A model generated the notes under the pieces. That model did no database searches, was not told the DNA's origin, and was given only the letters and a program-made list of their open reading frames with translations. Positions 12,660 through 23,735 of a stretch of DNA of 64,000 nucleotides are shown here, piece by piece. A program made the translations under genes and the position numbers. Location of the stretch: positions 10,037,118-10,101,117 of the forward strand of contig WNKI01000001.1 in NCBI GenBank assembly GCA_015350385.1, read 5' to 3'. Positions within the stretch are counted from its first letter, which is position 1, and each line of letters begins with the position of its first letter. The stretch is from Aculops lycopersici. Its lineage: Eukaryota > Arthropoda > Arachnida > Trombidiformes > Eriophyidae.

Positions 12660-14092
12660 AGGCCGCTTGGCTACGAAGCATTCGGAGTTTTGTGGGCCCC
12701 GCCAGAGTCGTGATGGCGGCATCAAGTTGTCGGCAAAGAAGTTGGCAAAAGTGAGCTAACTTTCGCTTAGTCTTTAGCATCACTGCAGCGAGTTGGACTT
12801 GCGTAGCTCGCTTGCCAGCTCCCCTTGCTAGCCTTGGCTTGGCTCAACGCTAGCAGCAACAAGTGGCTCCTGCGTGTTTCAGCTTGCGAGCGAGCGCTCA
12901 CCTGTGGGATCTGGTAGCAGCAGAAGCAGCAGCAGCACTAGCACTAGCACTAGCACTAGCACTAGCACTAGCACTAGCACTAGCACTAGCGGCAACAAAA
13001 GCAGTGATTGGCTTTGGAAGATGCATTGCGAGCAGCAGACCCAACTGGTCGGCCCAGCGATTCCACTCAACAAGACTCGCGAGTCGCGACTTGCAAGCGA
13101 GCACTTGCTTGCCAGCCAGCCAGCTAGCTAGCTGATTGGCTTGCTCATTTGGCCAGGTAGAGGACGCACGCCGTAGGTGCTTGCTCGTCGCGCCACCAAG
13201 CCGCTCGCTCGCCTCAATGCAGCCACCACTTGCATTGGAGGCCCACGGTTAGCTGGCTTTAGTTCAATTGAGTCAAGTTGAGCATCGAGTTGAAATCTCA
13301 CAGTTTCCCTTGGCCTCCCGGCTGGCGGCTCGCTGAGAACTCAACTCAATCGAGTTGTTGTCGCTGCCCCTGCAAAACAATGAACACGAAACTCGCTAAA
13401 CAACTGAAGTGAGCAAGCGGGCAACGAAGAGTTGAATGGATTCGATGCCGAAACAAGTGGTTGTTGTTGTGATAGCACTTGTTTTCTTGCCAGCTAGCAA
13501 TTTGCCATTTGCCACCGCTAGCAGTAGCACTACCACCAGAACAGCAACAGCAACAACCAACAACCAACAACCAGAGGCCAAAAGTTGGAAGCCGCCACTA
13601 GATTCTGCCAATGCCATTTCTATATCGGCTGTTGGCTGCTGTAGAAACTAGTCCACAGTATATTAGTTGCAACTCTCATCCAACTCAAAGCTCATCATTT
13701 CTCTCCCTTCAGTTTCACGATGATAAAATCGGTGACGAGCTCGTTGCAACAACGACGATGACAACAACAACAAGTGGCGCTCACTACTGCTACGTAGCAA
13801 CTACAGCAATACTACTGGAGCAAGAGAGCGAGTCACCGGCAAACTAAAACTAGTAGATAGAATGGAAGTGGAAGTTGCAAGGCAAACTGAGCTTTTGTCA
13901 CCCGCTCGCCCCCTCTCAGCCTCCACTTGTTGCCATCGTCGCCATTTTCGTCTTCGTAGTTTACTGGTAGGAAATTATCGCCGATTATTACAGACTTAAC
14001 TATTTTCATAGTGCCTTTTAGTTGAAGCTTAAAAATTTAAGCTCGACTTTCCTCGTAGCCGAATGGTACTTTGAGCTTCTTATTCGTTCGAG
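12660..14092 (+). repeat. Arm 1 of a ~1.45 kb inverted duplication
   Basis: The reverse complement of about 22270-23735 aligns with this stretch along its full length by eye. Anchor pairs: the 15-mer ATTACAGACTTAACT at 13987-14001 matches the complement of 22361-22375, and the CCTGTGGGATCTGG block at 12901-12914 matches the complement near 23461-23474. Outer limits are approximate: similarity starts near the CTTGGCTA at about 12666 and fades after TTCGTTCG at about 14090. The copies differ by substitutions, small indels and microsatellite length. This arm ends about 235 bp before tonalli exon 2. Confidence 0.9.
12936..12990. repeat. (ACTAGC)n hexanucleotide microsatellite
   Basis: About nine perfect hexamer units inside arm 1. 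The homologous site in arm 2, near 23430, has only about two ACTAGC units followed by a CAG-type run, so the array expanded after the duplication or contracted in the other copy. Confidence 0.9.
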
Positions 14093-14327
14093 GCGTCTAT
14101 ACTTACATTTCAACAGTGCACCTTTTGGCTGAGGACACCTGTCGCCCCTCTCGACTTTCTCATTTCTTTTTTCTTTTTTCTCCCCTTCTTTTACCCTTCG
14201 ATCAATACCTTCCGATCACTCCCTTGCATGTCCAAGAAAAAATATCCACGTGACCCTGAGATGAGAGAACAGAACTCTAACAAAGATCTCCTCCTTATCA
14301 CTCATGATCCATTGTTAATACTTGCAG

Positions 14328-17300
14328 GCAAGCCAATGAGCTCGTGCAATACGCGCCGGCCAATGGACAGCCACTTGCGCCTCAGCCGGCAAACAATAGA
14401 CAACATCCACCTTTTAGAGGACCCATGCCAAAGACGAGTCACCAAGTGGCGCCGCCGCTACCGCCACCGCAGTCGCTGCCGGTGGGCCAGAACCATGCCC
14501 ATCCGCAGCACAACCCGCAATTTGTGGTTGCGCAAGCTCATCTGCCAACAGGTGGCCAGATGGGACCGAATCGGATGTTGCATCAGCAGCCGCAGCCGCA
14601 ACCGCAACAGCAACTTGGCAGCTCGCCCACGACAATTGTCCCCCCTGGCTGCAGTCCGCCGGCGGCAATCCGTCTCACATTGCCCCTCTACGACCCCCCG
14701 CTCCTGGGACCTTTTAGATTGGACCACGACATTCAGTTAACGAGCAAAGTTTTCCACCTGAACCAGTCGCTATTCGAAACACTCAGCAAGTCGATGCAGG
14801 TCAACCCTCAGACGGCAGTCGTCTACAAGGAGCTCCAATTTCGCGCCTACCTCGTCAAGTTGCCGCCTGGCACCGGTCCAAACGGGCACCACTCAGCCAC
14901 TTCCGGTAGCGGTGCCGGCGACAGTTTGCTAGCCAGCAACCAGAACCAGCCAATAAACGGACGCAACTGTCAGTGGCCAGATCTGATGCAGCTCTCGGTG
15001 AATGGGCAGTTGGTTCAATTGGATCGCAGCAAGGGAGCCCATCGGGCGGTGAATGTGTTCCAATTTTGTCAACCGGGCGAGAATTTCATTGAGATTCAGG
15101 TAAACGATTGCTATTGCACACATGAGTTTGTACTCGAAGCGGTGGATAGGCCCACATTGAAAGCCTTTATTAATAGTTGCTTCAAGAATAGGACGCTCCA
15201 AGTTGAGGCGGCGATACAAAAGATGCGCGAGAACTTTGGAAAACCTGGCTACTTGATGCAAGATCACCATCAAATTTACAACGAATACATCAACGAGATC
15301 CAAAATGGAATCGAAGTGACCAAGACACGAGTTAGTCTAAAGTGTCCCATAAGCTTGAAACGAATGCGAACTCCAACTCGAGGACAACACTGCAAGCACT
15401 TGCAATGTTTCGACTTGGAAAACTTCCTTTTCCTCAATCGTGAACGAAGCCATTGGGTCTGCCCCATCTGCTCCTCGCCCATAGCCTTCAATATGCTCGA
15501 CTTGGACCAACATCAGCTGAGCATTTGCCAAACTTTGGCCGAGCAGCAGAATCAGGTGGACGATGTACTGATAGATTCCAATGGCCAGTGGCAAACATAC
15601 TTCGCGCCTCCTTCGCCGCCAATAATGTCTAGTGGCAATATGGTGGGTCCGGGGACAGGAAGTCAGCCACCTCCCATGCATCAGCATCCACCGATGATAC
15701 ACACGGCAAAGTCCACGGGCACCTTCCACCCGCAACCGCAACCACAACCTCAGCTTCCAAGCAACAATCACACAAGTCCGGTGACGCAACAGTACCACCA
15801 TCACCCTCGATCTCCAATTAGACCGATGAGTGGATCGTCGCCTCAACAGGTTGGCGGCAGTCCTGCGATGAGACCGCAGTACCTGGATACAAACGAGATA
15901 CCTCCACACCAACAGCAGCACATAATACCTTCACCTGTTAGAAGGCCAGCCTCGGCCATCAGCGGTGCCAACGAGGGTCCTCAACCTCAAGCCTCGTCAG
16001 GTCGCCGGTCGGCAAGCAACGTGGCCAACCAAAACAACCACCGAGATTCTCCGCTTGCCAAGAAACCTTACGCAGGTTCCTATGCCAACACCAACTCAAG
16101 CTCGGGATCAATCATAACTGCAAGCCACGAGGGACCTCAGTTTGTGGGCGAGCCGCAGCCAGTGTCAACCGACGGACTCAGTCCCTTGGCTGCCATTGAA
16201 CGAACCATTTTCGAACACGAGCAGCAGATGGGACCACCGCCATTCGTGGACCCCAGCAACCTGAACCCAAGTCCAGCTAGACAGCAACACCACCAATCAC
16301 AACAGGTGCCACCCATCTCACCAAACGGTCCTCTGCCGCCACCTCCGCCACAGACACAAGCTCAGCTCTCCCAACAGGTGAGTCCGGAGGCACAGCAACT
16401 ACAACCACAACAACAACAACAGCAACAAGTGGTGAGCAATAGGATGACACCTCAACAGACGGCAGCTTACTCGCCGGCAGCCGGAAGTCCGGCGGCCTCG
16501 CGCCTAGTTGCCGCCTCGCCTCAGCAGCATTTACCTCAGTCGCCATTGACACAACAACAACAGCAGCAAGGTCATGCCGTAATCTCCTCAACTCCTGCTA
16601 CTCCACTTAGCGTCTTGCCTCACCACGGACCCGATACGCCGGCAACTCCAGGCCAGGCAGTCCCCCCTCCTCAGCAACAACAACAACAGCAACAGCAACA
16701 GCAGCAACAACAACAACAGCAGTCGGGATCTCAGCAACAGCAACAAGTGGCCCTCGTGCACAGTCCCATGAGACAGCAATCCTCGATGGGAGGTGTCGAC
16801 CACCAGCCACTTTCAAATGGATCCGCCTCCGCCGGCTCCATCACCTCGAGCTCGACCATGACGCCCAGCGGCCAGTCGTTGGGTAGCGTTGGGATGGGCA
16901 GCGACAGTCGCTGCGGAACGGCGCCACTCCAGAATTGTAACTCATTGGGCGGATTAGACGATCTCATGCCGGCAGGTGGTAGTGGTGGTAGCAGCGCCTC
17001 GAATGGAATCCTCGGCAATCAGTTGGCCCATTCGCCGTACAAGATGCATGGAACCCCGGGCTCCTCTTCGAGCGGCAACCACTCCAATAGTCAACAGCGT
17101 CACCTTGACGACAAGAGTGAGATTTTGATGAACAAACTCATGATGGATTCCAATGACTCATTGCTCCAAAGAAACAACGACTTCGCCCTGGCCCTCGAGG
17201 AGGTCGACTGGAAACAGCAACTCGATAGGGATGGCAAATCGGAGCATCTGGCCAACTTCCTCAACGAGCCAAGACTCAACAAGAAACCCTCACACCATCT

Positions 17301-17508
17301 GAATCATAATCATTCTTCAAATGGCGAGATGATGCTTTCGGGTGGCCTAAATCCAAGCGACGATGAGTCACACGCCTCAGGCAGTCCCAGTGGCCACCAG
17401 AATCTCGACCACCTGTCGGAGTTTACCGGCTACTTGGATACCGACGACGTGGACAATGCGGCTGGTCTTCCGCCTGACGATAGTATTTTGGATTTGTTTG
17501 AACGTTAG
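14328..17508 (+). CDS. tna: tonalli/Zmiz-type SP-RING (MIZ) protein, 3' exon
   Basis: This exon carries the SP-RING zinc finger characteristic of PIAS and Zmiz proteins, which are putative SUMO E3 ligases and transcription co-regulators in the nucleus. Translating from the acceptor, about 1,059 residues are read to a TAG. A conserved block precedes the finger (roughly 14690-15330: LTLPLYDPPLLGPFR through YINEIQNG). The SP-RING at about 15343-15520 shows CPISLKRMRTP, the C-x-H-x4-C pair in HCKHLQC, and the C-x2-C of CPICSSP. The remainder is a long Gln/Pro/Ser-rich tail with a pure CAA/CAG run near 16675-16730, ending in the acidic DDSILDLFER. The block before the finger plus the SP-RING and Gln-rich tails fit Zmiz/tonalli better than PIAS, because no SAP or PINIT block is seen. 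Tonalli acts with the BRM chromatin-remodelling complex in Drosophila. A polyadenylation signal follows at 17612. Confidence 0.88.
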
Positions 17509-18873
17509 ACATTCTCCCAATCAAAATCACCAATATAACAACAACCACCAACTACAAAAACAACAACGATGATTGGATCAACTCATTGAGTAGAAAACTA
17601 GATCATCGATAAATAAATTAGTTACTAGGCGAGACTTCTAGATCTCGGTTGTTTTTAAATCTTGTTCTACTTTGTTCGAAATTTTACTAGCATCTGACGC
17701 CTCTCTTTAGTGTTTCAACAGTTCATCATGAGAGAGAGAAGATGATGCATCGCAAAGCTTGCACATCCCTCTCGGGCGGAAGTATGAGAATCATTCCCAT
17801 AAGTCTGATAGGTTTATTGGAGGATTCTGCGGCAAGAAAAGTGAAAGTTTTTGGTTCATTTGCTTTGTCATGGTGATGAGATTGTTTTATCGTGAGAAAT
17901 TTACCAATATCCATATTGGCTTCAGAGTTATGATATCCGAAATGAATTTGAGGCTGAAAGAAAGTCGCACGCACATAGTCGCCCCCTTGCCCTCTATCCA
18001 GTCGCTCGAAGGTTCAGGAAAATAACTGAGCCATTGGGCAGAACTCCTCCAATTTTGGTATCTGCTTTGCATCTGGTTTGCCCTCGGCACCCTCAACCAC
18101 CTAGCGACTTGAATCGAAATGGAGGTCGTTCTAAATGGCCGAAGCTAAGCAATGCGCATGGAATCGATCCGCATGATTGAGCTCAATACACGGGAAAAAG
18201 CGCCTTTAAAAATCACCTGTAAATCCGAAGTTATGATAGCTAGAAGGGAAATAAACACTGCAATCGACTCAGAAGTTGGATTCTGAGCATCCGGTTGCCT
18301 TAAATGTTTGCTATCTTGCATATTTTCGGAAATATTGATGTCATTATAAAACGGTTTTCTTTGCAATATTCCGTGCAACTTGTAGATTTAGCTCTGTGTG
18401 AGTTTCATAGCGCTGGCACCTCTGATCAACCAGACTCACGGCGCTAGGTGCTCGGGGGTCAGGGTTCCGGAGGGCGGTCTAGATGCGTAGATACCAAAAT
18501 TGGAACACTTCTTCAACCATCAGCGTTCGAGTCAATCGTGTATAGGGCACCAGGAATAGGCTCAAACATTGAGATGCTTAAATGTAACCTTGAAGGGTAT
18601 GACTTGGCATCCAATGATGATATTCTCAGAGATCTTCCGCTCTAGTGTCGCATAACCTGATATGATAAACGATAATCAATTGAGCAATATGTTCGCGAAT
18701 CTCTCTTGACTAATGTTGCATCTTTACAGCTATTCACGGCCCTACTTAATCAAACTAAATCCATTTGTTTCCAATTGCAATAATCTCGGTCTTTGCTCCT
18801 TTCTCTGAAGATTGTATCCTAGATGCTAACTCTCTCAGTCTTCTCTGTCTCTCGTTGAGCACCCTAATTCGGG
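17509..18873. other. Convergent intergenic region, tonalli / ABCG
   Basis: This separates the 3' ends of two convergent genes. It holds the tonalli 3' UTR and presumably the ABCG 3' UTR. A GTTCGAGTC string near 18526 resembles a tRNA B box, but there is no A box or foldable tRNA around it. No gene is supported. Confidence 0.5.
17612..17617 (+). terminator. Polyadenylation signal AATAAA (tonalli)
   Basis: AATAAA lies about 100 bp after the tonalli stop codon in AT-rich sequence. It is the best candidate 3'-processing signal for this gene. Confidence 0.6.
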
Positions 18874-21800
18874 TTAGCTCTTTCGGCGAAATTTTATCAC
18901 AGTTTTCACGGTGGAATAAGTTAAAAATCTTGAAAATATCCACATGGCCAACATGACGGTTATCCATTTCGGTAGAATATCATTTGGAATGTTCAAGTCC
19001 ATTAAATAGAGCGAGCGGTAGTTGTCGCAGTTGCCCAGATCGGTTGGATTTGGAACAAACAGGTTGCTGGCCCCATTGACCAGTCGCAGGTATCTGACAA
19101 ACAAATTTTCGTCCTTGTTGGCATCGGCGTACTCAAACGATGAGCTCGAGTCTGAGGGGATAAACAGTGAGGTTGTATTGATTACCGAATCATTATTTTG
19201 CGCACTAAGCTCAATGAATCCCTTCGCCAAATTGTTCAACTGGGCAGGAATCGCCTCAGTTGCAATGCTAGCGGGGTATCCGTGAACGATTTCCGGGTCG
19301 CAAGGGCAAATTCCGTAGCCATATCTGATAGAGAATAGACTCTCAAAGCAGTAGCGTAGGAAGGAGGTGTAGGAAACCAACTGGAGAGGCCAGCTCATTT
19401 GACTCACTCGAATCGCAATGCCCGATAGAAGCGCAGGTCCTGTTACGGCGACACAGGATAGAAAGACAGAGTTTTCCACCGAGTCCATGAAGGCGGCGCC
19501 CACAATTTGAGCTTGAGATTTGCAAATGATCGAGGCCACGATCATTACAATGATGCAGCTTATTTCGCGCCAATAATACATTCCCGTGGGCTGATTGCAA
19601 AGGCCATAAGAGAGTAGCACCGAGATTGTTGGTCCAATGAAATCAACAGGTAGCTCTGCCAGGGTGGTGGACATTATGAACGAGGCCGGCGAGTACCAAC
19701 CATTTTTGTACTCTCTAATAAACATACGCATTTGCAACGGAAACATGAGGCCAGTCAAAGCGGCGGTGACCATCATAAGACTGAGCACTAGATGGTACAG
19801 GAATAGATGCACCGAATTCGACTGCCTGATCATGGTGCTAATATTTTCCAATCTCGATTTGGTTGTGTCCATAAAGGTTGCAACATCACTAACCTCCGAC
19901 TCGAATTCGGGACACTGGTGCTCGTTCGGATCCAAGGCGCCCGAAAAGGTTTGCACCAATCCCATAGCAGCCAAGACAAATCCAATGATTCTTATGGACA
20001 TCAATAACATATCCCTGGTGGTGAGTAGCCAGCATCTTTGCATCAGAGTCCAAGTGTGAGACCAAAAATGGGATTTCATAACCACACTTCGCCGCAACCT
20101 CTTGTCCACCTTTAATTTTGGCGCCGCCGGTTCGGGCAAGTCGGCGTCGTAGGTGGAGGCATAGGAGACACTGGTTACTTGGGAAACCTTGTCAAACTCT
20201 TGGGGTCGTTGAGACCTCCTGCCCATCAGCGGAGTTGGACGGCCAATGGAATTGGCATCCTGTTGCATCCCAACAACGGGCGATTGGGCCACTTGATGTT
20301 GGCGCCCGCGCTGGAATATATGACTGCGGGGCGACGAGTTTATCATGGGCGAGCGTCGGCCCAAAATTCTGGGCGTCATAAAGGGCGAGCTATTGCTTGA
20401 GCCTCCAAATTGGACGTTGACGCCGGCGCCACCGCTACTGGCTGCACTCAAGATGGTGTCCTCATAAAACTGAGCCTCATGGTAATTGGCAAGCTCGGCA
20501 ATTATTTGAGGCCCATACTCGCCGCTGGCCACTTCGAGAGCAACGATCGCTGGATTCTCGTTTAGTTGCTCCACCTGACAACAGCGACTCAAATTACTAT
20601 GCTCAAGGAGAGTTGGCAAGATCATTGTTGGCGGCCCCTCGTAGATGGCCCGCCCCCCTACGGCCATAACATAAATCCGATGGAATAAATTTAGCACCTC
20701 CTGTTGGGGCTGATGAATTGTGACGATGATGCTCATTGGTCTATCTAATATGTAATCGCTATGCTCAACTATATCCCTGAGCCCTGCAATGATTTTCTTG
20801 CAGGTGTTTGCGTCCAAACCGGAAGTGGGCTCGTCTAAAATTAAAATGTCAGGACTACTCAAAAGCTCGCGGCCAATAGAGAGCCGACGCTCCTCGCCGC
20901 CGGACAATTTCTCAATTCTTGTATGCAAAAACTTTTCCATATGCAAACACTTCACAATCCTATTGATGTTTCTTTCGTGATTAAAATTCGCTTCCGGATT
21001 CTTGAGGCGCGAGGTGAACTGAAGATCCTCTAAAGTGGTAAGTTTTCCAGGTAACACGTCAGCTTGCGGCACTGTAACCACGGACATCCGCTTAGTTGCG
21101 CTACCAATCAAACTAACCCTTCCAGTTCCCTGTAACGAGTTTCTTCCTGTCAAAGTGTTTAGTAGCATAGTCTTGCCCACGCCACTTGGTCCCAAAACAG
21201 CAGTCATCTGACCTGAAAATACAGATCCACTCACGTTCACTAGAATGGGCCGATACTCTTTGCTATTATTGAGGTTGCTATCTCCATTTTGATTTATAAA
21301 CTGAGGTGAAGGACTGGGGCCAAATCCAGCGGCACCGCCTCCGCTAGCGCCCATTTGGTAGGCAAGCATCTCGCCCGAGGCGCTCTTTGGAAGATTTGCT
21401 TTCGGTTGTCGCGACGGATGATTTTCAAGGTCACCGCAATCACTCGATCCCAATTTGTCTATTTTCTCGTCTTCCAATCCGCTCATGTGCTTCACTGCAA
21501 GTTCCATATCCTCACTTATAGTGGGCGGAATTTGGCCTTTGTGCTGAATTGGTGGCGAGTAGTAAACTCGCGACGACTTTTGACTGGCAAGTTGTTGGTC
21601 GTCTCCAGTGAAGCTGCTATTTAAACTATCCTCACTTCCGCTAAATCTCTTGAGAAGTTTGTAGATTTGGCTCTGGCCAATGAAATCGGGCAACCTCGAG
21701 CGTTTAGCGAGCAAATTTAAATTGTGCCATCTAATCTCAAAGTGATTTTGCATTATTGTTTGATTGCCTCCACCAAATCGAGCGTTGAAAGACAATTGGC

Positions 21801-22140
21801 TCACATTGTCGCCATATGACCACTGACGTTTCAGTTGAATGGGAGAATTATTGCCCAGCGGTTGGTGTTGCTGTTGGACTCGTTGCATTTGCGGACTCAA
21901 CGAGCTGAGGACAGGTGAGCTTACCTGTCGCTTGAGTTGCTGGTTGCGCGATATGTATACCCTACCGACGTCAGGTGTTGAAGATCTTGGAGTTAGTAGT
22001 TGGGCTCGAGTTGGCACTTGAGATTGTTGCTGTTGTTGTTGTGGTTGTGGGATGGAGAGTTGGGGCAATTTATCTTGCGCTTGCTGCCCCTGACTTGCTA
22101 ACAAATTTGGCTTACTTGGCTGTTGGTTTGAATCGATCAT
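18874..22140 (-). CDS. ABCG-family half transporter with long N-terminus
   Basis: An ATP-binding cassette half transporter of the ABCG (White) subfamily, expected to dimerise in a membrane and export lipids or hormones. I start at the first in-frame ATG (MIDSNQQ); the frame is open upstream without ATG, so a 5' exon is possible. From that Met the protein has about 1,088 residues. Visible motifs are Walker A GPSGVGKT (about residue 317), signature LSGGEERRLSIG (about 412), Walker B ILILDEPTSGLD (about 431) and H-loop IVTIHQP, followed by an ABC2 membrane domain of about six helices in the last third. The strand that normally sits just before Walker A (FEIRWHNLNLLAKR, about residue 135) is separated from it by some 150 low-complexity residues, an unusual insertion. 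The length and Gln-rich N-terminus recall insect E23, but orthology is not established. The gene is read as one exon. Confidence 0.88.
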   Translation of the reverse strand: MIDSNQQPSKPNLLASQGQQAQDKLPQLSIPQPQQQQQQSQVPTRAQLLTPRSSTPDVGRVYISRNQQLKRQVSSPVLSSLSPQMQRVQQQHQPLGNNSPIQLKRQWSYGDNVSQLSFNARFGGGNQTIMQNHFEIRWHNLNLLAKRSRLPDFIGQSQIYKLLKRFSGSEDSLNSSFTGDDQQLASQKSSRVYYSPPIQHKGQIPPTISEDMELAVKHMSGLEDEKIDKLGSSDCGDLENHPSRQPKANLPKSASGEMLAYQMGASGGGAAGFGPSPSPQFINQNGDSNLNNSKEYRPILVNVSGSVFSGQMTAVLGPSGVGKTMLLNTLTGRNSLQGTGRVSLIGSATKRMSVVTVPQADVLPGKLTTLEDLQFTSRLKNPEANFNHERNINRIVKCLHMEKFLHTRIEKLSGGEERRLSIGRELLSSPDILILDEPTSGLDANTCKKIIAGLRDIVEHSDYILDRPMSIIVTIHQPQQEVLNLFHRIYVMAVGGRAIYEGPPTMILPTLLEHSNLSRCCQVEQLNENPAIVALEVASGEYGPQIIAELANYHEAQFYEDTILSAASSGGAGVNVQFGGSSNSSPFMTPRILGRRSPMINSSPRSHIFQRGRQHQVAQSPVVGMQQDANSIGRPTPLMGRRSQRPQEFDKVSQVTSVSYASTYDADLPEPAAPKLKVDKRLRRSVVMKSHFWSHTWTLMQRCWLLTTRDMLLMSIRIIGFVLAAMGLVQTFSGALDPNEHQCPEFESEVSDVATFMDTTKSRLENISTMIRQSNSVHLFLYHLVLSLMMVTAALTGLMFPLQMRMFIREYKNGWYSPASFIMSTTLAELPVDFIGPTISVLLSYGLCNQPTGMYYWREISCIIVMIVASIICKSQAQIVGAAFMDSVENSVFLSCVAVTGPALLSGIAIRVSQMSWPLQLVSYTSFLRYCFESLFSIRYGYGICPCDPEIVHGYPASIATEAIPAQLNNLAKGFIELSAQNNDSVINTTSLFIPSDSSSSFEYADANKDENLFVRYLRLVNGASNLFVPNPTDLGNCDNYRSLYLMDLNIPNDILPKWITVMLAMWIFSRFLTYSTVKTVIKFRRKS

Positions 22141-22269
22141 GTTGCTGCTCCCATTGAGATTTCCTATTTCTTTAGAAGTTGCTTTGGTCACCTTTGCTAA
22201 TTGATTTTTCTTTCGGAGGAAGTTGTGGTTGTGGTTGCAAAAATGGGTGTGGATTCTGAGAAGAATCTG

Positions 22270-23735
22270 CCACAAACGACTAAGAAGCTTAGGGGACGAT
22301 TCGGCTACGAGGAAACTCGAGCTTGAATTTTTAAGCTTCGACTAAGACTCTATGGAAATTAGTTAAGTCTGTAATAATGGGCGATAATTTCCCAACATTC
22401 AACTACGAAGACGAAGATGGCAACAAGCGGAGGCTAAGAAGGGGCGAGCGGGTGACAAAAGCTCAGTTTGCCTTTCAATTTGGCTTTCAACTCCCACCCC
22501 CACTTCCACTTCCACCTCCACTTCCACTTCCACTTCCACTTCCATTTCCCCTCTATCTACTAGTTTTAGTTTGCCGGTGATTCGCTCTCTTGCTCCAATA
22601 GTATTGCTGTGGTTGCTACGTAGCAGTAGTGAGCGCCACTTGTTGTTGTTGTCATCGTCGTTGTTGCAACGAGCTCGTCACCGATTTTATCAGCGTGATA
22701 CCAAAGGGAGAGAGAGAGGGAGAGAAAAGATGAGCTTTAAGATTGGATGAGAGTTGCACACTACTATACTACGGGCTGGTTTCTACACCAGCAAACAGCC
22801 GATAGAAATGGCATTAGCAGAATCGAGTGGCAGCTTCCAACTTTTGGCCTCTGGTCGTTGATTACTGCTGCTGCTGCTGTTCTGGGGGAGGTGCTACTGC
22901 TAGTGGAGGCAAATTGCTAGCTGGCATGAAGACAACTACAACCACTTGTTTCGGCGTCGAATCTATTCAACTCTTCGCTGCCCGCTTGCTAACTTCAGTT
23001 GTTTAGCTAGTTTCGTGTTCATTGTTTTGCAGGGGCAGCGACAACAACTCGATTGAGTTGAGTTCTCAGCAAGCCAAGCCCAGCTGGGAGGTCTAGGGAA
23101 ACTGTGAGATTTCAACTCGATGCTCAACTTGACTCAATTGAACTAAAGCCAGCTAACCGTGGGCCTCCAATGCAAGTGGTGGCTGCATTGAGGCGAGCGA
23201 GCGAGCGAGCGGCTTGGTGGCGCGACGAGCAAGCACCTACGACGTGCGTCCTCTACCTGGCCAAATGAGCAAGCCAGTCAGCTAGCTAGCTGGCTGGCTG
23301 GCAAGCAAGTGCTCGCTTGCAAGTCGCGACTCGCGAGTCTTGTTGAGTGGAATCGCTGGGCCGACCAGTTGGGTCTGCTGCTCGCAATGCATCTTCCAAA
23401 GCCATCCACTGCTTTTGTTGCCGCTAGTGCTAGTGCTGCTGCTGCTGCTGCTGCTGCTACCAGATCCCACAGGTGAGCGCTCGCTCGCAAGCTGAAACAC
23501 GCAGGAGCCACTTGTTGCTGCTAGCATTGAGCTTTGCGTGCTTCGAGCCAAGCCAGAGCTGGCAAGGGGAGCTCGCAAGCGAGCTACGCAAGTCCAACTC
23601 GCTGCAATGAGGCTAGAGACTAAGCGAAAGTTAGCTCACTTTTGCCAACTTCTTTGCCGACAACTTGATGCCGCCATCGCGACTCTGGCGAAACCCACAA
23701 AATTCCGAATGCTTCATAGCCAAGTGGTCGACTAG
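22270..23735 (-). repeat. Arm 2 of the ~1.45 kb inverted duplication
   Basis: This is the reverse-complement partner of 12660-14092; see the anchors given there. Its left edge lies about 130 bp upstream of the ABCG start codon, so the ABCG 5' flank, and probably its promoter, is part of the duplicated sequence. It contains a (CTTCCA)n run that is not expanded in arm 1. The spacer between the arms is about 8.2 kb. Confidence 0.9.
22500..22546. repeat. (CTTCCA)n hexanucleotide microsatellite
   Basis: About eight units of CTTCCA with CTCCA variants, inside arm 2. The corresponding position in arm 1 (about 13860) has only a GGAAGTGGAAG remnant. Confidence 0.85.

Larger units (their letters stand above)
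10951..14327 (+). other. tonalli intron containing one arm of the inverted duplication
   Basis: The intron is bounded by donor GTGAGT at 10951 and acceptor TTGCAG at 14322-14327. Phases on both sides agree (two bases plus one base). It contains a (TTTCG)n run and, at about 12660-14092, one arm of a large inverted duplication whose partner lies upstream of the ABCG gene. No gene is supported inside it. Confidence 0.75.

Noticed and set aside
12863..13135. A pair of similar frames (MAPACFSLRASAHLWDL) here and at 23278-23511 on the other strand, which might look like a conserved protein
   Set aside because: Both lie in the arms of the inverted duplication, so similarity is expected. Each runs through a microsatellite, and other frames are equally open.
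18490..18560. GTTCGAGTC similar to a tRNA B box
   Set aside because: No A box upstream and no cloverleaf can be drawn around it.
22141..22275. 45 extra N-terminal codons of the ABCG frame
   Set aside because: They start at TTG and contain no ATG. Without RNA evidence the ATG at 22140 is the safer start.
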